Positions 1 to 8,616 of a DNA stretch of 64,000 nt are shown one piece after another. Position numbers and translations under genes: made by a program. The notes below the pieces were generated by a model, which saw only the letters and a program-made list of their open reading frames with translations, was not told the origin of the DNA and ran no database searches. The stretch covers positions 4,498,461-4,562,460 of the forward strand of contig NZ_OX365700.1 in the NCBI RefSeq assembly GCF_947241125.1. The letters run 5' to 3'. How positions within the stretch are numbered: the stretch's first letter is position 1; every line of letters begins with the position of its first letter. This DNA comes from Nitrospira tepida (lineage in GTDB: Bacteria > Nitrospirota > Nitrospiria > Nitrospirales > Nitrospiraceae).

Positions 1-1
1 G

Positions 2-1234
2 GTCGGGTTGCTGGGGATGGGCCTGTTACAGATCTTCCACGCCATGGCAGAGCCGGGCCATGCCTTCGTCTTTCTCCGCAACGTCGCGAGCCTGACCGGC
101 AGCATCGGATTCGTGCTGACCTGGTTGGGGGATGAACCGGACCGTCCGTCCCAAACCGCCCGATGGCTCTGGATGATCCCAGCGGGGGCGTTCGCGCTCG
201 GAGCCTGGGGACTCCTCTTTCCTGAGCAACTCCCAGAGATGATGCGGAACGGACAATGGACGGCGGCAGCCCTGGTTTCGCAAAGCCTGGCCTCACTGTT
301 CTTTTTCGCCGGGGCCGTCCGTTTGTTCCCGGATTACCGACGAAACGTCCAAGCCGAAGACCTGCTTTTCACGTTTCTCCCGCTGCTGTTCGGCCTGGCG
401 GAGGTCGTGTTCCTCTATTCGGTTCCCTGGGGAGCCAGTTGGTGGTTTTGGCATGGATTGGGCCTCATCGCCTGCTCGTTGCTGCTGATCTATCTGAGCC
501 GGGGCTACCTCCGCATGGTGGATGAGCTGACTTCTGCCTTGAACCAAGCCACGCGCGCCGAACAGACATTGCGCCGAAGCGAGCAGCAACTTCGGCGGGC
601 GATTGACGAGCGGGAGCGGATGGCGGAAGACCTCCATGACGGGGTGATTCAGTCCGTCTTCGCGATCGGTCTCAACCTCGAACGTTGCCAGCGACTCGTC
701 ACGACCGAACCGGAGGAGTCGATGACGCAGTTGGGCGCCTCCATCGCCGATCTCAAGCTGGTCATCCGCGATCTGCGCGGCTATCTGGGAGGACTGGAGC
801 CGCCGATCTCGAACGGGCAGGGGCTCGAAGCGGCCTTGACGTCCCTGGTTAACGGCATGAATGGTTCCGGCAGGCTCAGGTACACTCTTCAGTTCGATTC
901 CGAAGCTTCAGAGCTGGTCACCGGGGATCAGGCCACGCACCTGGTTTCCATTGCGCGGGAGGCCATGAGCAATAGTCTCCGCCATTCAGGCGCCAGCGCG
1001 GGAACCCTGTCATTCGGCTTGTCGGAAGAGGGCCTGCGGCTTGTGGTGGAGGACAATGGCGTCGGGTTCGAGGTTTCGCGTTCTCCACAGCAGGGGCACG
1101 GACTCAAGAACATGCAGGCCCGAGCAAAGAGATTCGGCGGACGTCTCGACGTGCGATCCGGGCATGGTCATGGCACAACCGTCGTCTGCACGATCCCGAT
1201 CCTTCCTATGGAGCGGACGCATGCCTCTTCCTGA
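2..1234 (+). CDS. Membrane sensor histidine kinase, NarX/DegS type (5' end outside window)
   Basis: The reading frame is open to the left edge, so the true start lies upstream; a TTG at 8 is the first possible start inside the window. The N-terminal ~165 residues hold several hydrophobic segments like a membrane-bound sensing module, followed by a coiled linker. The HisKA_3 phosphoacceptor motif AEDLHDG has its His about 210 codons in, and a C-terminal HATPase_c domain shows NSLRHSGAS (N box) and EDNGVGF (G1 box). The enzyme would autophosphorylate and pass the phosphate to the NarL-type regulator whose ATG overlaps its last 14 bases. The signal sensed cannot be told from the sequence. Confidence 0.93.
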   Translation, partial: VGLLGMGLLQIFHAMAEPGHAFVFLRNVASLTGSIGFVLTWLGDEPDRPSQTARWLWMIPAGAFALGAWGLLFPEQLPEMMRNGQWTAAALVSQSLASLFFFAGAVRLFPDYRRNVQAEDLLFTFLPLLFGLAEVVFLYSVPWGASWWFWHGLGLIACSLLLIYLSRGYLRMVDELTSALNQATRAEQTLRRSEQQLRRAIDERERMAEDLHDGVIQSVFAIGLNLERCQRLVTTEPEESMTQLGASIADLKLVIRDLRGYLGGLEPPISNGQGLEAALTSLVNGMNGSGRLRYTLQFDSEASELVTGDQATHLVSIAREAMSNSLRHSGASAGTLSFGLSEEGLRLVVEDNGVGFEVSRSPQQGHGLKNMQARAKRFGGRLDVRSGHGHGTTVVCTIPILPMERTHASS

Positions 1235-1892
1235 CGAGCAGCCGATTCGCTTGCTGTTGGTGGACGACCACGAAGTGGTCCGGCTCGGCCTCAAGACATT
1301 GTTCGAGGAGGCCGGCGGCTTCCAGGTCGTCGGCGAGGCCGGCACCCAATCCGCCGCGATCGCCGAAGCCGGCCGTTTGAGACCGGATGTCGTCTTGATG
1401 GACGTCAAGCTGCCGGACGGAAGCGGCGTGGAGGCTTGCCGATCCATCCGCGCGGCGCAGCCTTCGGCCAGAGTGTTGTTTCTCACTTCCTATGCCGATG
1501 ACGAGGCCGTGCTGGCGACGATTCTCGCGGGAGCCGATGGGTTCTTTCTGAAGGACGTGAGCGGCGACGACCTGGTCCGGGCGCTGAGAAAGGTCGCCGG
1601 CGGCCAATCTATCCTTGACGGCGCCGTGACGCAACGGGTCTTGGCGCGGGTCAAAACGCTCTCCAGCCTCACAGCCGCGGCGGCCGGAGAGGAGAAACAG
1701 CAGGCGCTCTCGCCTCAGGAACAGAAGGTCCTGGCGCTGGTCGCAGAGGGGAAGACCAACAAGGAGATCGCGAGCGCGCTCGCGCTCAGCGACAAAACCG
1801 TGGGCAACTACCTGAGCAATATCTTCCAGAAGCTCCAGGTGACCCGCCGCGCCCAGGCAGCCGTCTATTACACCAAACGGTTTCCGCAATGA
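1221..1892 (+). CDS. NarL/FixJ-family response regulator
   Basis: A 223-residue protein with a receiver domain (acidic pair VDDH near residue 15, phosphoacceptor Asp61 in LMDVKLPDGSG, Lys in FLKDV) and a C-terminal LuxR-type helix-turn-helix starting near LSPQEQKVLALV. The ATG at 1221 was chosen because the receiver domain begins directly after it and it overlaps the kinase gene by 14 bases, the usual arrangement for a translationally coupled pair. The frame is open further upstream but lies inside the kinase gene. Target promoters are unknown. Confidence 0.94.
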   Translation: MPLPDEQPIRLLLVDDHEVVRLGLKTLFEEAGGFQVVGEAGTQSAAIAEAGRLRPDVVLMDVKLPDGSGVEACRSIRAAQPSARVLFLTSYADDEAVLATILAGADGFFLKDVSGDDLVRALRKVAGGQSILDGAVTQRVLARVKTLSSLTAAAAGEEKQQALSPQEQKVLALVAEGKTNKEIASALALSDKTVGNYLSNIFQKLQVTRRAQAAVYYTKRFPQ

Positions 1893-1937
1893 AGGGTGTC
1901 GAAAAAGCCCGCCAGCTTTGTTGGCATCATCTTAAAA

Positions 1938-2018
1938 GGGTCAGGTCTTGCAATCATACACCCTCCTTCTCGGTCACCTTAAACGGGTCAGGTCTTGCAA
2001 TCATACACCCTCCTTCTC
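1938..2018. repeat. Tandem 47-base repeat at the transposase 3' end
   Basis: The 34-base segment 1938-1971 recurs exactly at 1985-2018, giving a period of 47 bases. The second copy contains the last codons and stop of the transposase gene, so the first copy is a duplication of the gene's 3' end together with the terminal repeat. Confidence 0.85.
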
Positions 2019-2837
2019 AGTTTGCTTGAGCCGGCGACTCACCGTCGCGTAGTGTACACCCAAATGGTCCGCGATCTCCGTTAGCCGATAGCCATAGCAC
2101 CGATAGGCCACAGCGATCTGCCGCGCCACCCCGCCTCGTCGCTGAAATAACGCCTGTAAGGAGGGCCGCTGGGCGTGGGTCTGCCGGCGCGGGATCTCGC
2201 GGATGGGCCGATTCGGTTGATGGGTGGCAATGAACTCGTCCGAGCCCAGATAGATCTGGCCCCTCAACTGCTCCCACGGCCTGGGGCCGCCCCGCCCTTC
2301 GGCGACAAAGGCGCGATACTTCTCTTGTGCCGGCCCGACTCGTTGACCAAACTGACCCAAAATCCAGTCTGTCGTCAGCCAGGGGGGAGCGTGTGTCTCG
2401 CCCACTGTGGCGCGATAACTACTCCACGGCCATAGCCGGGGATGGGGGACTAGGTTCGCTCGCACGGGATTGAGGACCACATAGCGACAGAGTTCGAGGA
2501 GATGCGCGTCTTTCTCCACGAGAATCGCGGTGAAGCGCCCTTGGAACAGATGCCCCACGCGATGATGTCGCCGGTTATAGGTCTGGGTATAGCGCCCATT
2601 CAGTTGGCGCATCCCCCGTGAGAGGTTAGGCTGCGGTGTTTCGATGAGGAGATGATAGTGATTGTCCATCAGGCAATAGGCATGGCAGCGCCACGCAAAG
2701 CGATCGACCACGTGAGCGAGCAGCGCGAGGAAGGTGGCCCGATCCCGGTCGTCCGCCACCACATCCTGCCGCGCGTTCCCGCGACTCGTGACATGATAGA
2801 CTGCCCCGGCGTATTCAATCCGCAACGGCCGTGCCAT
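2001..2837 (-). CDS. REP-associated tyrosine transposase (Y1/HUH family)
   Basis: A 278-residue protein with the Y1 transposase fold: N-terminal MARPLRIEYAGAVYHVTSRG, the metal-binding His-x-His in MDNHYHLLIE, and LCRYVVLNPVRA in the region of the helix that carries the catalytic Tyr in this family. The C-terminal ~60 residues look like a helix-turn-helix (EIADHLGVHYATVSRRL), as in the longer RAYT subgroup. These enzymes nick and rejoin single-stranded DNA at REP-like palindromes. The ends here are inverted repeats shared by both flanks. The gene looks intact. Confidence 0.93.
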   Translation of the reverse strand: MARPLRIEYAGAVYHVTSRGNARQDVVADDRDRATFLALLAHVVDRFAWRCHAYCLMDNHYHLLIETPQPNLSRGMRQLNGRYTQTYNRRHHRVGHLFQGRFTAILVEKDAHLLELCRYVVLNPVRANLVPHPRLWPWSSYRATVGETHAPPWLTTDWILGQFGQRVGPAQEKYRAFVAEGRGGPRPWEQLRGQIYLGSDEFIATHQPNRPIREIPRRQTHAQRPSLQALFQRRGGVARQIAVAYRCYGYRLTEIADHLGVHYATVSRRLKQTEKEGV

Positions 2838-2907
2838 AGACGCGGCAGTGTAACGGACGTCCTGCGTGATCGCAAGACCTGACCCTTTCGAGGGCTAGGG
2901 ATGTTCT

Positions 2908-2924
2908 CCCCTATCGGCTAGGGG
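2908..2924 (+). terminator. Short hairpin between transposase and dsrE-like gene
   Basis: CCCCTA-TCGGC-TAGGGG forms a 6-bp stem with a 5-base loop. There is no U tract, so a terminator role is only a possibility. Confidence 0.25.
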
Positions 2925-3041
2925 AAGGATTGTTCGCTCTTGACGGGATTCTCCTCTGCTTCTTTCAGCCGCGGGCGATTACAATGTGCGCATGAGCCGG
3001 AGCAGGTAGGGATCATCACCCTTCACAGAGAGGAGAGCATC

Positions 3042-3515
3042 ATGGCGACGATATCGAGATGGAACCAGGCGTATGTCGCGGGCTCGGCAATAGCCCTCGC
3101 GGCTTTGTTGTCCTTTGGCCACAACCAGGCCCTGGCGGCAGACGCGCCAACGGAAAAGGTCAAGGTGCTCTATCATGTGGACGGCAAGGACCCCGAGGTG
3201 GCCAAGTATGCGCTGGCGCTCATCAACAAACATATCGACGCGGAAGGCGGTCCGGACAAGATCGATGTCGAGTTGGTCGTGCACGGTCCGGCGCTGGAGC
3301 TGTTCGAGAAGGACAAGATGGACGCGGAGATGACGAAACGGTTCGAGCAGATCATCGAGAAGGGCGCCAAGGCGGAGATGTGCCAGGTGTCGATGAAGAT
3401 GTTCGGCAAGACGATCGAGAACCTGGCGAAGGGCTTCGTCGCCACCTTGCACCCGGTCGCGGTCAAGCGGATCGCGGACCTCCAAAGAGAGGGCTATCTC
3501 TACATCAAGCCGTGA
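3042..3515 (+). CDS. Exported DsrE/DsrF-like protein
   Basis: A 157-residue protein with an N-terminal signal peptide (hydrophobic stretch about residues 12-30, probable cleavage after ALA-A). The rest has the DsrE-like fold pattern: KVLYHVDGKD strand, KYALALINKHI helix, VELVVHGPAL strand, and a single Cys114 in AEMCQVSM at the position where DsrE relatives carry the sulfur-binding cysteine. The ATG at 3042 follows a strong AGAGAGGAGAG ribosome site. The gene is 13 bases upstream of a TlpA-like thiol reductase, so both probably act on thiols or sulfane sulfur in the periplasm. The substrate is not known. Confidence 0.82.
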   Translation: MATISRWNQAYVAGSAIALAALLSFGHNQALAADAPTEKVKVLYHVDGKDPEVAKYALALINKHIDAEGGPDKIDVELVVHGPALELFEKDKMDAEMTKRFEQIIEKGAKAEMCQVSMKMFGKTIENLAKGFVATLHPVAVKRIADLQREGYLYIKP

Positions 3516-3528
3516 GGAGGAGCTTTGC

Positions 3529-4029
3529 ATGCGTTGGGTCAGTCTGAGCCTCGTCGCGTGCCTCATCGCGCTTTTCGTCGTGACGGAATCGAACGCCGCG
3601 ACATTGAACGCGCCGGCGCCGTCGTTCGAACTGGTCACCTTCACCGGCGAGGCCTACAGCAACGAGTCGCTGAAGGGCCGGCCGGTCTTGCTGGTCTTCT
3701 GGACGCCCTGGTGCCGGGTCTGCCAGCGGGACTTGCCGCTCATCGGGGAGTTTGCCCAACGGGAGAAGCCGGCGTCGCTCCACATCCTGGCTATCGGGTT
3801 CGCGGACACGAGAACGAACGTCGAGCAATTCGTGAAGGCGCGGCCTGACACCTTCGTCTTCCCGACCGCCTATGATGAAGACCGATGGGTGGCGCAATCG
3901 TTCAAGATCAACGCGACCCCGACCTACGTGCTGCTGGATGCCCAGGGCCATGTCGTGCTGTTCCATCCAGGCGGAGGCATTCTGCAGAACCGGCAGTTCC
4001 GGGAATTCGTGTCCGTGCAGGGAGATTGA
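3529..4029 (+). CDS. Exported TlpA/ResA-like thioredoxin-fold protein
   Basis: A 166-residue protein: signal peptide or signal anchor in residues 1-24, then a thioredoxin fold with the redox motif WCRVC (Cys62 and Cys65) and a cis-Pro loop in INATPTYVL. Such proteins reduce periplasmic disulfides, for instance in cytochrome c or copper-site assembly. The gene follows the DsrE-like gene by 13 bases with a GAGGAG ribosome site, so the two form an operon. It converges with the sigma-54 regulator gene, only 5 bases separating the ends. Confidence 0.88.
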   Translation: MRWVSLSLVACLIALFVVTESNAATLNAPAPSFELVTFTGEAYSNESLKGRPVLLVFWTPWCRVCQRDLPLIGEFAQREKPASLHILAIGFADTRTNVEQFVKARPDTFVFPTAYDEDRWVAQSFKINATPTYVLLDAQGHVVLFHPGGGILQNRQFREFVSVQGD

Positions 4030-4034
4030 ATGGT

Positions 4035-5438
4035 CTAGGCGTCGGCCAAACCGTAGGCGCGGAGTTTGTTGTAGAGGCTCGCCCGGCTGATTTTGAGCAG
4101 CTTCGCCGCCTTGACGCGATTGCCCGCGGCCTGCGCCAGCGCTTCCACGATCTTGGTCCGCTCCGCTTGGGCGGCGACGTCCCGCACGAGCGTCCGCAGG
4201 TCTTGCGAGTCCGGCGACGCCGCCGCCGGGCCGAAGAAGTCTTCCAGGGTCAACCGGTCTCCCTTGGCCGTGACGACGACCCGCTCGACGAGATTCAGCA
4301 GCTCGCGCACGTTGCCCGGCCAGTCATGGGCCGCGAGCGCCTCCGCCGCCTCCTGCGTCACCGGCTTGCAGGGGCGATTATGCCGCCGGCTCGCCTGGGC
4401 CACAAATCGATCGATCAGCAGCGGGATATCTTCGGCCCGGTGGCGAAGCGGCGGCATGAAGATCGGCAGCACAGCCAACCGGTAGTAGAGGTCCTCCCGG
4501 AACTGCTTGGCCTTCACGAGATCAAACAGGTTCTTATTGGTGGCGGAGACGACCCGCACGTCCACCTTCACCGACCGGCTGCTCCCGACCGGCTTGATCT
4601 CTCCTTCCTGCAGCACGCGCAGCAGCTTGGCTTGAAAGGTCAGCGCGGTATCGGCGATCTCGTCGAGGAAAATCGTGCCGCCGTCGGCCTCTTCGAACAG
4701 GCCGCGCCTGGTCGTCACCGCTCCGGTGAAGGCGCCCTTGACGTGGCCGAACAGCTCGCTTTCGAGCAGGGTCTCGGGCAGGGAGCTGCATTCCACCACC
4801 ACCAGCGGTTTCTCCCGGCGGGGGCTGAGGCGGTGAATGGTCCGGGCGACCAGTTCCTTCCCGGTTCCGCTCTCTCCTTGAAGCAACACGGTCGCCTGGC
4901 TGTTCGCCACCAACGTAATCGTATCGAACAGCTTCCGCATGGCGGGCCCGCGGCCCACCAGCTCGCCGAGCCCAGCCCCCGGCGGCTCGTCCGAGACAGG
5001 CCATGGCCCATCCTGGACAGCCGGAGCGTCGGCATCCGGGTCCCGCGGGTCGCGAAAGAGAACCAGGACCGAATCGGTCCGGCCGTCGCTGGCTTTCAGC
5101 GGATAGGCCTGCGACATCCCGCAAGCATGGCCCGCTCCTCCGGTTGAGCAGGCTACGGATTTGACTTCGCCCGACGCGAACACTTCGGTCGCCGGACAGG
5201 CGCCGCAGGGATCCTGCCGATGGAGCATGGCTTCATAACATTTGGCCGGTTTTGAAGGGGTGACCGCCGATTCTCCAGCCGGCCAGGCTGCACGGTTGGC
5301 GTAAATCACCGTCAGGTCCGGCCCGATGACCATCACCCGTTCGCTTTGATGGTCGGCCAACGCACGGATCGCTTCGACTCGTGCGGCAAGGACGGGGTCG
5401 ATGGACGAATCGGACATCTCAGGGGAGCTTCCGGCCAT
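4035..5438 (-). CDS. Sigma-54 dependent activator with Cys-rich PAS domain
   Basis: A 467-residue enhancer-binding protein. Residues ~25-130 are PAS-like ([17 protein letters not shown]) with an unusual cysteine set (C67, C78, C81, C97, C106, including DPCGACP), which suggests redox or metal sensing. The AAA+ domain (~155-390) has Walker A GESGTGKE (188-195), the sigma-54 contact loop GAFTGA and Walker [10 protein letters not shown] Fis-type helix-turn-helix ([19 protein letters not shown]) ends the protein. The start at 5438 gives a protein beginning just before the PAS domain; a second ATG lies at 5417. A receiver-only gene lies 86 bases upstream. Target genes are not identified. Confidence 0.9.
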   Translation of the reverse strand: MAGSSPEMSDSSIDPVLAARVEAIRALADHQSERVMVIGPDLTVIYANRAAWPAGESAVTPSKPAKCYEAMLHRQDPCGACPATEVFASGEVKSVACSTGGAGHACGMSQAYPLKASDGRTDSVLVLFRDPRDPDADAPAVQDGPWPVSDEPPGAGLGELVGRGPAMRKLFDTITLVANSQATVLLQGESGTGKELVARTIHRLSPRREKPLVVVECSSLPETLLESELFGHVKGAFTGAVTTRRGLFEEADGGTIFLDEIADTALTFQAKLLRVLQEGEIKPVGSSRSVKVDVRVVSATNKNLFDLVKAKQFREDLYYRLAVLPIFMPPLRHRAEDIPLLIDRFVAQASRRHNRPCKPVTQEAAEALAAHDWPGNVRELLNLVERVVVTAKGDRLTLEDFFGPAAASPDSQDLRTLVRDVAAQAERTKIVEALAQAAGNRVKAAKLLKISRASLYNKLRAYGLADA

Positions 5439-5524
5439 GGCGCCCCCATTATAAAACACCGATGACTGCCAAATGAATCGCTGAATCGGGCCTATCAGAG
5501 TCCGGGCCGCGATCCCACGTATCA

Positions 5525-5932
5525 CTAAAGGGGGACCGAGGACGGGCCCAGAATCTCCTGCACCTTGGCCCGAAGATCGCTGATTCGAAGCGGCTTGTCG
5601 AAGTAGGCGGTAATGCCCAACGCAAGGGCATCGGCTTTGGTTTGGGCGTCCCCGAACGAGGTCATCAGAATGATGGGCGCCTGCGGCGCAAACGTGCGCA
5701 GCCGCGCCACGTAGTCGAGCCCTCCCGCGGGCATCCGTAGATCGGTGATGATCAAGTCGGGACAGGAATCCAGCACGGCCCGCAGCGCTTCGTCGCCGTC
5801 CGCCGCTTCGCGGATCGACAAGCCGAGGTCCCACAGCCCGTCACAGAGCAGGCTGCGCATCTCCCTGTCGTCTTCGACGATCAGCAACAGGCCCTCCTTT
5901 CTCTCCTTGTCTCTGTCGGCATGGGTTTTCAT
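5525..5932 (-). CDS. Stand-alone response regulator receiver protein
   Basis: About 135 residues holding only a receiver domain: acidic VEDDRE, phosphoacceptor Asp in LIITDLRMP, Thr/Ser in LMTSFGD and Lys in FDKPLR. It has no output domain, so it probably relays phosphate or acts by protein contact. ATG 5932 begins just before the domain; an ATG at 5956 with AGGG seven bases upstream is an alternative. It lies just upstream of the sigma-54 activator and downstream of a hybrid-free PAS kinase, all on the same strand. Confidence 0.85.
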   Translation of the reverse strand: MKTHADRDKERKEGLLLIVEDDREMRSLLCDGLWDLGLSIREAADGDEALRAVLDSCPDLIITDLRMPAGGLDYVARLRTFAPQAPIILMTSFGDAQTKADALALGITAYFDKPLRISDLRAKVQEILGPSSVPL

Positions 5933-6190
5933 ACATTCCGAAGGATGTTGGATCATCGTGACCCTGGAAGGAACAGTCTCGCAAGGAAGGTGCCAGTGCC
6001 GCCGCAGACGACCCAAATCAACGCTCCGCGATCCCAAAAAATTGTGGTCTGTTTTCTTTGGCTTGCACGAATCGGAGGCGCCGAGGGATCGGCTGGACTG
6101 ATGAAAAGCGCGACAATGCCCCAGAGGCGCCTGTCGCAGATTGCGCCAGGACGCTCTGGGAAATGAGGAGGCCGGTCGAGCTGCCGGGTC

Positions 6191-8377
6191 TTAACCCGGC
6201 TTCCGATCCGGATCGAGAGGCAGAAGGATGGAAACGGTCGTGCCCTCGCCGACACGGCTGTCCACGGAGATCGTCCCGCCATGTTCTTCGACGATCCCCT
6301 TGACGACGGTCAACCCGAGACCTGTGCCCTTCCCGAATTCCTTGGTCGTAAAGAACGGATCGAACGCCTTGGCCAGCACGTCGGGGGGCATGCCCTGCCC
6401 CGTGTCGGCAATCTCCAGGAGCACCCGGTCACCCGTCCGGGCCGCGACGAGCCGCAGCGTGCCTCCCTGATCCATCGCGTGCAGGCTGTTGACGATCAAG
6501 TTGATCATCACCTGCATCAACTGGTCGCGATCGGCGACGATGGTCGGCAGAGCCTCCTCCACCGCCCGCTCGACCGCGATGTGGTGGCGGCTCAAGCGCT
6601 CGTGAAACATCTCCAGCCCGTCCTCGATCAGCACCTTCAGATCGACCGGACAGTGCTCCCGCGGTTTGCGGCGGGCAAACGCGAGCAACTGGTTCATCAC
6701 CCTCGTGATCCGTTCGACCTGCGTGATGATCGTGCTCAACCCCTTCTTCATGGATTCGTCCGAGGTTTTCTGCAGCAGATACTCGGCCCGGCCGAGTATC
6801 ACGTTCATGGGGGTGCCGATTTCATGGGCCATCCCGGAAGCCAGCGTGCCCAGTTCCGCGACCCGTTCCGTTCTTCGCAATTGCGCCTCCAGCCGCTTCT
6901 CCTCGGTCACGTTCACGGACACGCCGGCCAGAAACCTGGTCCCCTGCGGGTCCACCAGCGGGAATTTGAAGGAGAGCCAATGTTGCGTGGCCCCTCGGGA
7001 ATCGGTCGTCTGCTCCATCCTCGTCATGGGCTTGTTCGCCGACAGCACCTCCCAATCGTTCGCCCGGAACTGCCGCGCGGTCTCTGCCGGCCAGAAGGCC
7101 TCGTCGGTCTTTCCTTCCCAGTCCACGGACTCCCGGCCGGTCTGGTTGCATAGCAACCGTTCAAGCGGCTCGTTCATGTAGACATAGCGGCCCTGCTCAT
7201 CCTTCATATAGGCCATGGCGGGGCTATGGTCCATGAAGGCCTTGAACCGCTCTTCGCTCGCGCGCAGCGCCTCCTCGGCGCGCTTGCGGTCCGTGATGTC
7301 GCGCAGCACCACCTGGATCGCCATGCCCTCGTGGTCCACGAATCGCGCCGCGGTCACCTCGACATCCGCGATCGAGCCGTCCAGCCGGATGATCCGTTCC
7401 TCGACCAACGGGATCGTCCGCAGCCCCTCGACCAACCGGTGGATCCGTTCTCGAATCGAGGCATGGTCGTCCGGATGGAACAGATCGAGCGGCGATTTCC
7501 CGATGATCTGATCGGGCCGGTGGGCGCCGAACAGTTTCACCCCCTGATCGTTGATGAACACGACCCGATCGCCTCGGTTGATCAGGATCGCCACCGGCGA
7601 CACCTCGACCAGACGCCGGTATTGCTCCTCCCGCTGACGGAGCAAGAGTTCGGCCTGCTTGCGCTCCGTGATATCCACCACGAAGGCCAGCACCCGCAGG
7701 CCTTCGGACATTTGGATGGGATTCAATCCGATTTCAACCGGGAACACCGACCCGTCCTTTCGGCGGCCATGCAGGTCCCGTCCCTCCCCCATCCGGCGGG
7801 CGCTGGGGTCCCGCATGAACTGCTCGCGCTCGACCACATGCTCCGACCGAACCGGCTCGGGGACCAGCACCTCCACCGGTTGCCCGATCAGCTCGGCCCG
7901 CTCGTAGCCGAACAGCCGCTCGACCACCTGATTGACCAGGGTGATGCGCCCGCTCTGATCCACCAGCAACAGGCCGCTCGGCGCCGATTCCACCAACAAG
8001 CGAAACTGCTCGGCTGCCCGCTCCGTCTCGCGCTTGCGCCGTTCCGTTTCGGCCGTCGCCAACGCGACGGCGCGCCTCCGGCTCTGCATGACGATCGTCG
8101 CCCCCCATAAGACCGAGATCGCCATGATGCGGTTGAATTGCGCCGCCCGTGGATCAAGCGCCGGCGGAGACAGGACATAGCCGGCTGCCGAGAGCAGGGT
8201 CGTGAGGAGGCAGAGTTCGAACAGGAGGCGGGAACGGGGCAGGTCGTAGCTCAGAAACAGCGGCAGCAGGTAGAGGATGGGCACCGCCCAAGCCTGCGGC
8301 GTGATGAGGTCCAAGGCGAACACCGTCCCGGTCAGGACGATGACCGCGCCGGTTTGAAGCGCCAGTCTGGGCTTCAT
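6191..8377 (-). CDS. Multi-PAS membrane histidine kinase
   Basis: A 728-residue kinase. Residues 1-100 contain three or four membrane segments. Three PAS domains follow (about 120-240, 248-365 and 370-490), each closing with a DITERK/DITDRK/VTEEKR motif. The HisKA domain has GMAHEIGTP with phosphoacceptor His518, and the HATPase domain shows NLIVNSLHA (N box), DTGQGMPP (G1), FFTTKEFGKGTGLGL (F/G2). It is likely the kinase for the NtrC-type regulator encoded upstream at 8617-9999 or for the receiver protein downstream. Ligands of the PAS domains are unknown. Confidence 0.93.
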   Translation of the reverse strand: MKPRLALQTGAVIVLTGTVFALDLITPQAWAVPILYLLPLFLSYDLPRSRLLFELCLLTTLLSAAGYVLSPPALDPRAAQFNRIMAISVLWGATIVMQSRRRAVALATAETERRKRETERAAEQFRLLVESAPSGLLLVDQSGRITLVNQVVERLFGYERAELIGQPVEVLVPEPVRSEHVVEREQFMRDPSARRMGEGRDLHGRRKDGSVFPVEIGLNPIQMSEGLRVLAFVVDITERKQAELLLRQREEQYRRLVEVSPVAILINRGDRVVFINDQGVKLFGAHRPDQIIGKSPLDLFHPDDHASIRERIHRLVEGLRTIPLVEERIIRLDGSIADVEVTAARFVDHEGMAIQVVLRDITDRKRAEEALRASEERFKAFMDHSPAMAYMKDEQGRYVYMNEPLERLLCNQTGRESVDWEGKTDEAFWPAETARQFRANDWEVLSANKPMTRMEQTTDSRGATQHWLSFKFPLVDPQGTRFLAGVSVNVTEEKRLEAQLRRTERVAELGTLASGMAHEIGTPMNVILGRAEYLLQKTSDESMKKGLSTIITQVERITRVMNQLLAFARRKPREHCPVDLKVLIEDGLEMFHERLSRHHIAVERAVEEALPTIVADRDQLMQVMINLIVNSLHAMDQGGTLRLVAARTGDRVLLEIADTGQGMPPDVLAKAFDPFFTTKEFGKGTGLGLTVVKGIVEEHGGTISVDSRVGEGTTVSILLPLDPDRKPG

Positions 8378-8397
8378 GTTCTAGGTCTTCCTATTTC

Positions 8398-8581
8398 GGA
8401 GACTGTCCGACATTGACCTTTCTACTGCGGCGAACGACGTACCGGCACCTGCTTTGTTCTCGGCCTCGAAAAATCCTCAACGTAATCCAGCGAATACGCC
8501 TCCGGTTTTTCGAGGCCTGCGGCCTTGCATCTGCCAGCACCTCCTTCGCCTCGTCACGAACGGCAATGTTGGACAGTCTCC
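8398..8581. repeat. Nested palindromic intergenic element (MITE-like)
   Basis: An outer 18-base inverted repeat, GGAGACTGTCCGACATTG (8398-8415) against its complement at 8564-8581 with one mismatch, encloses an inner inverted repeat GGCCTCGAAAAATCC (8462-8476) / GGTTTTTCGAGGCC (8504-8517). The 184-base unit has no credible gene and fills the gap between two regulator genes. It resembles a non-autonomous palindromic element. No second copy was found in the window. Confidence 0.65.
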
Positions 8582-8616
8582 TCGGACAGGCGGGGGCACA
8601 GAAGTGCAGGGACGGG

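Larger units (their letters stand above)
1935..2888. mobile_element. RAYT-type element with terminal inverted repeats
   Basis: The transposase gene 2001-2837 is enclosed by a perfect 17-base inverted repeat: AAAGGGTCAGGTCTTGC at 1935-1951 and its complement at 2872-2888. A second left copy with one mismatch starts at 1981. The element sits between a regulator gene and the DsrE gene and interrupts nothing recognisable. No target-site duplication is evident. Confidence 0.7.

Noticed and set aside
3885-5147. Plus-strand open frame of 420 codons
   Set aside because: It lies antisense to the sigma-54 activator, whose motifs are complete.
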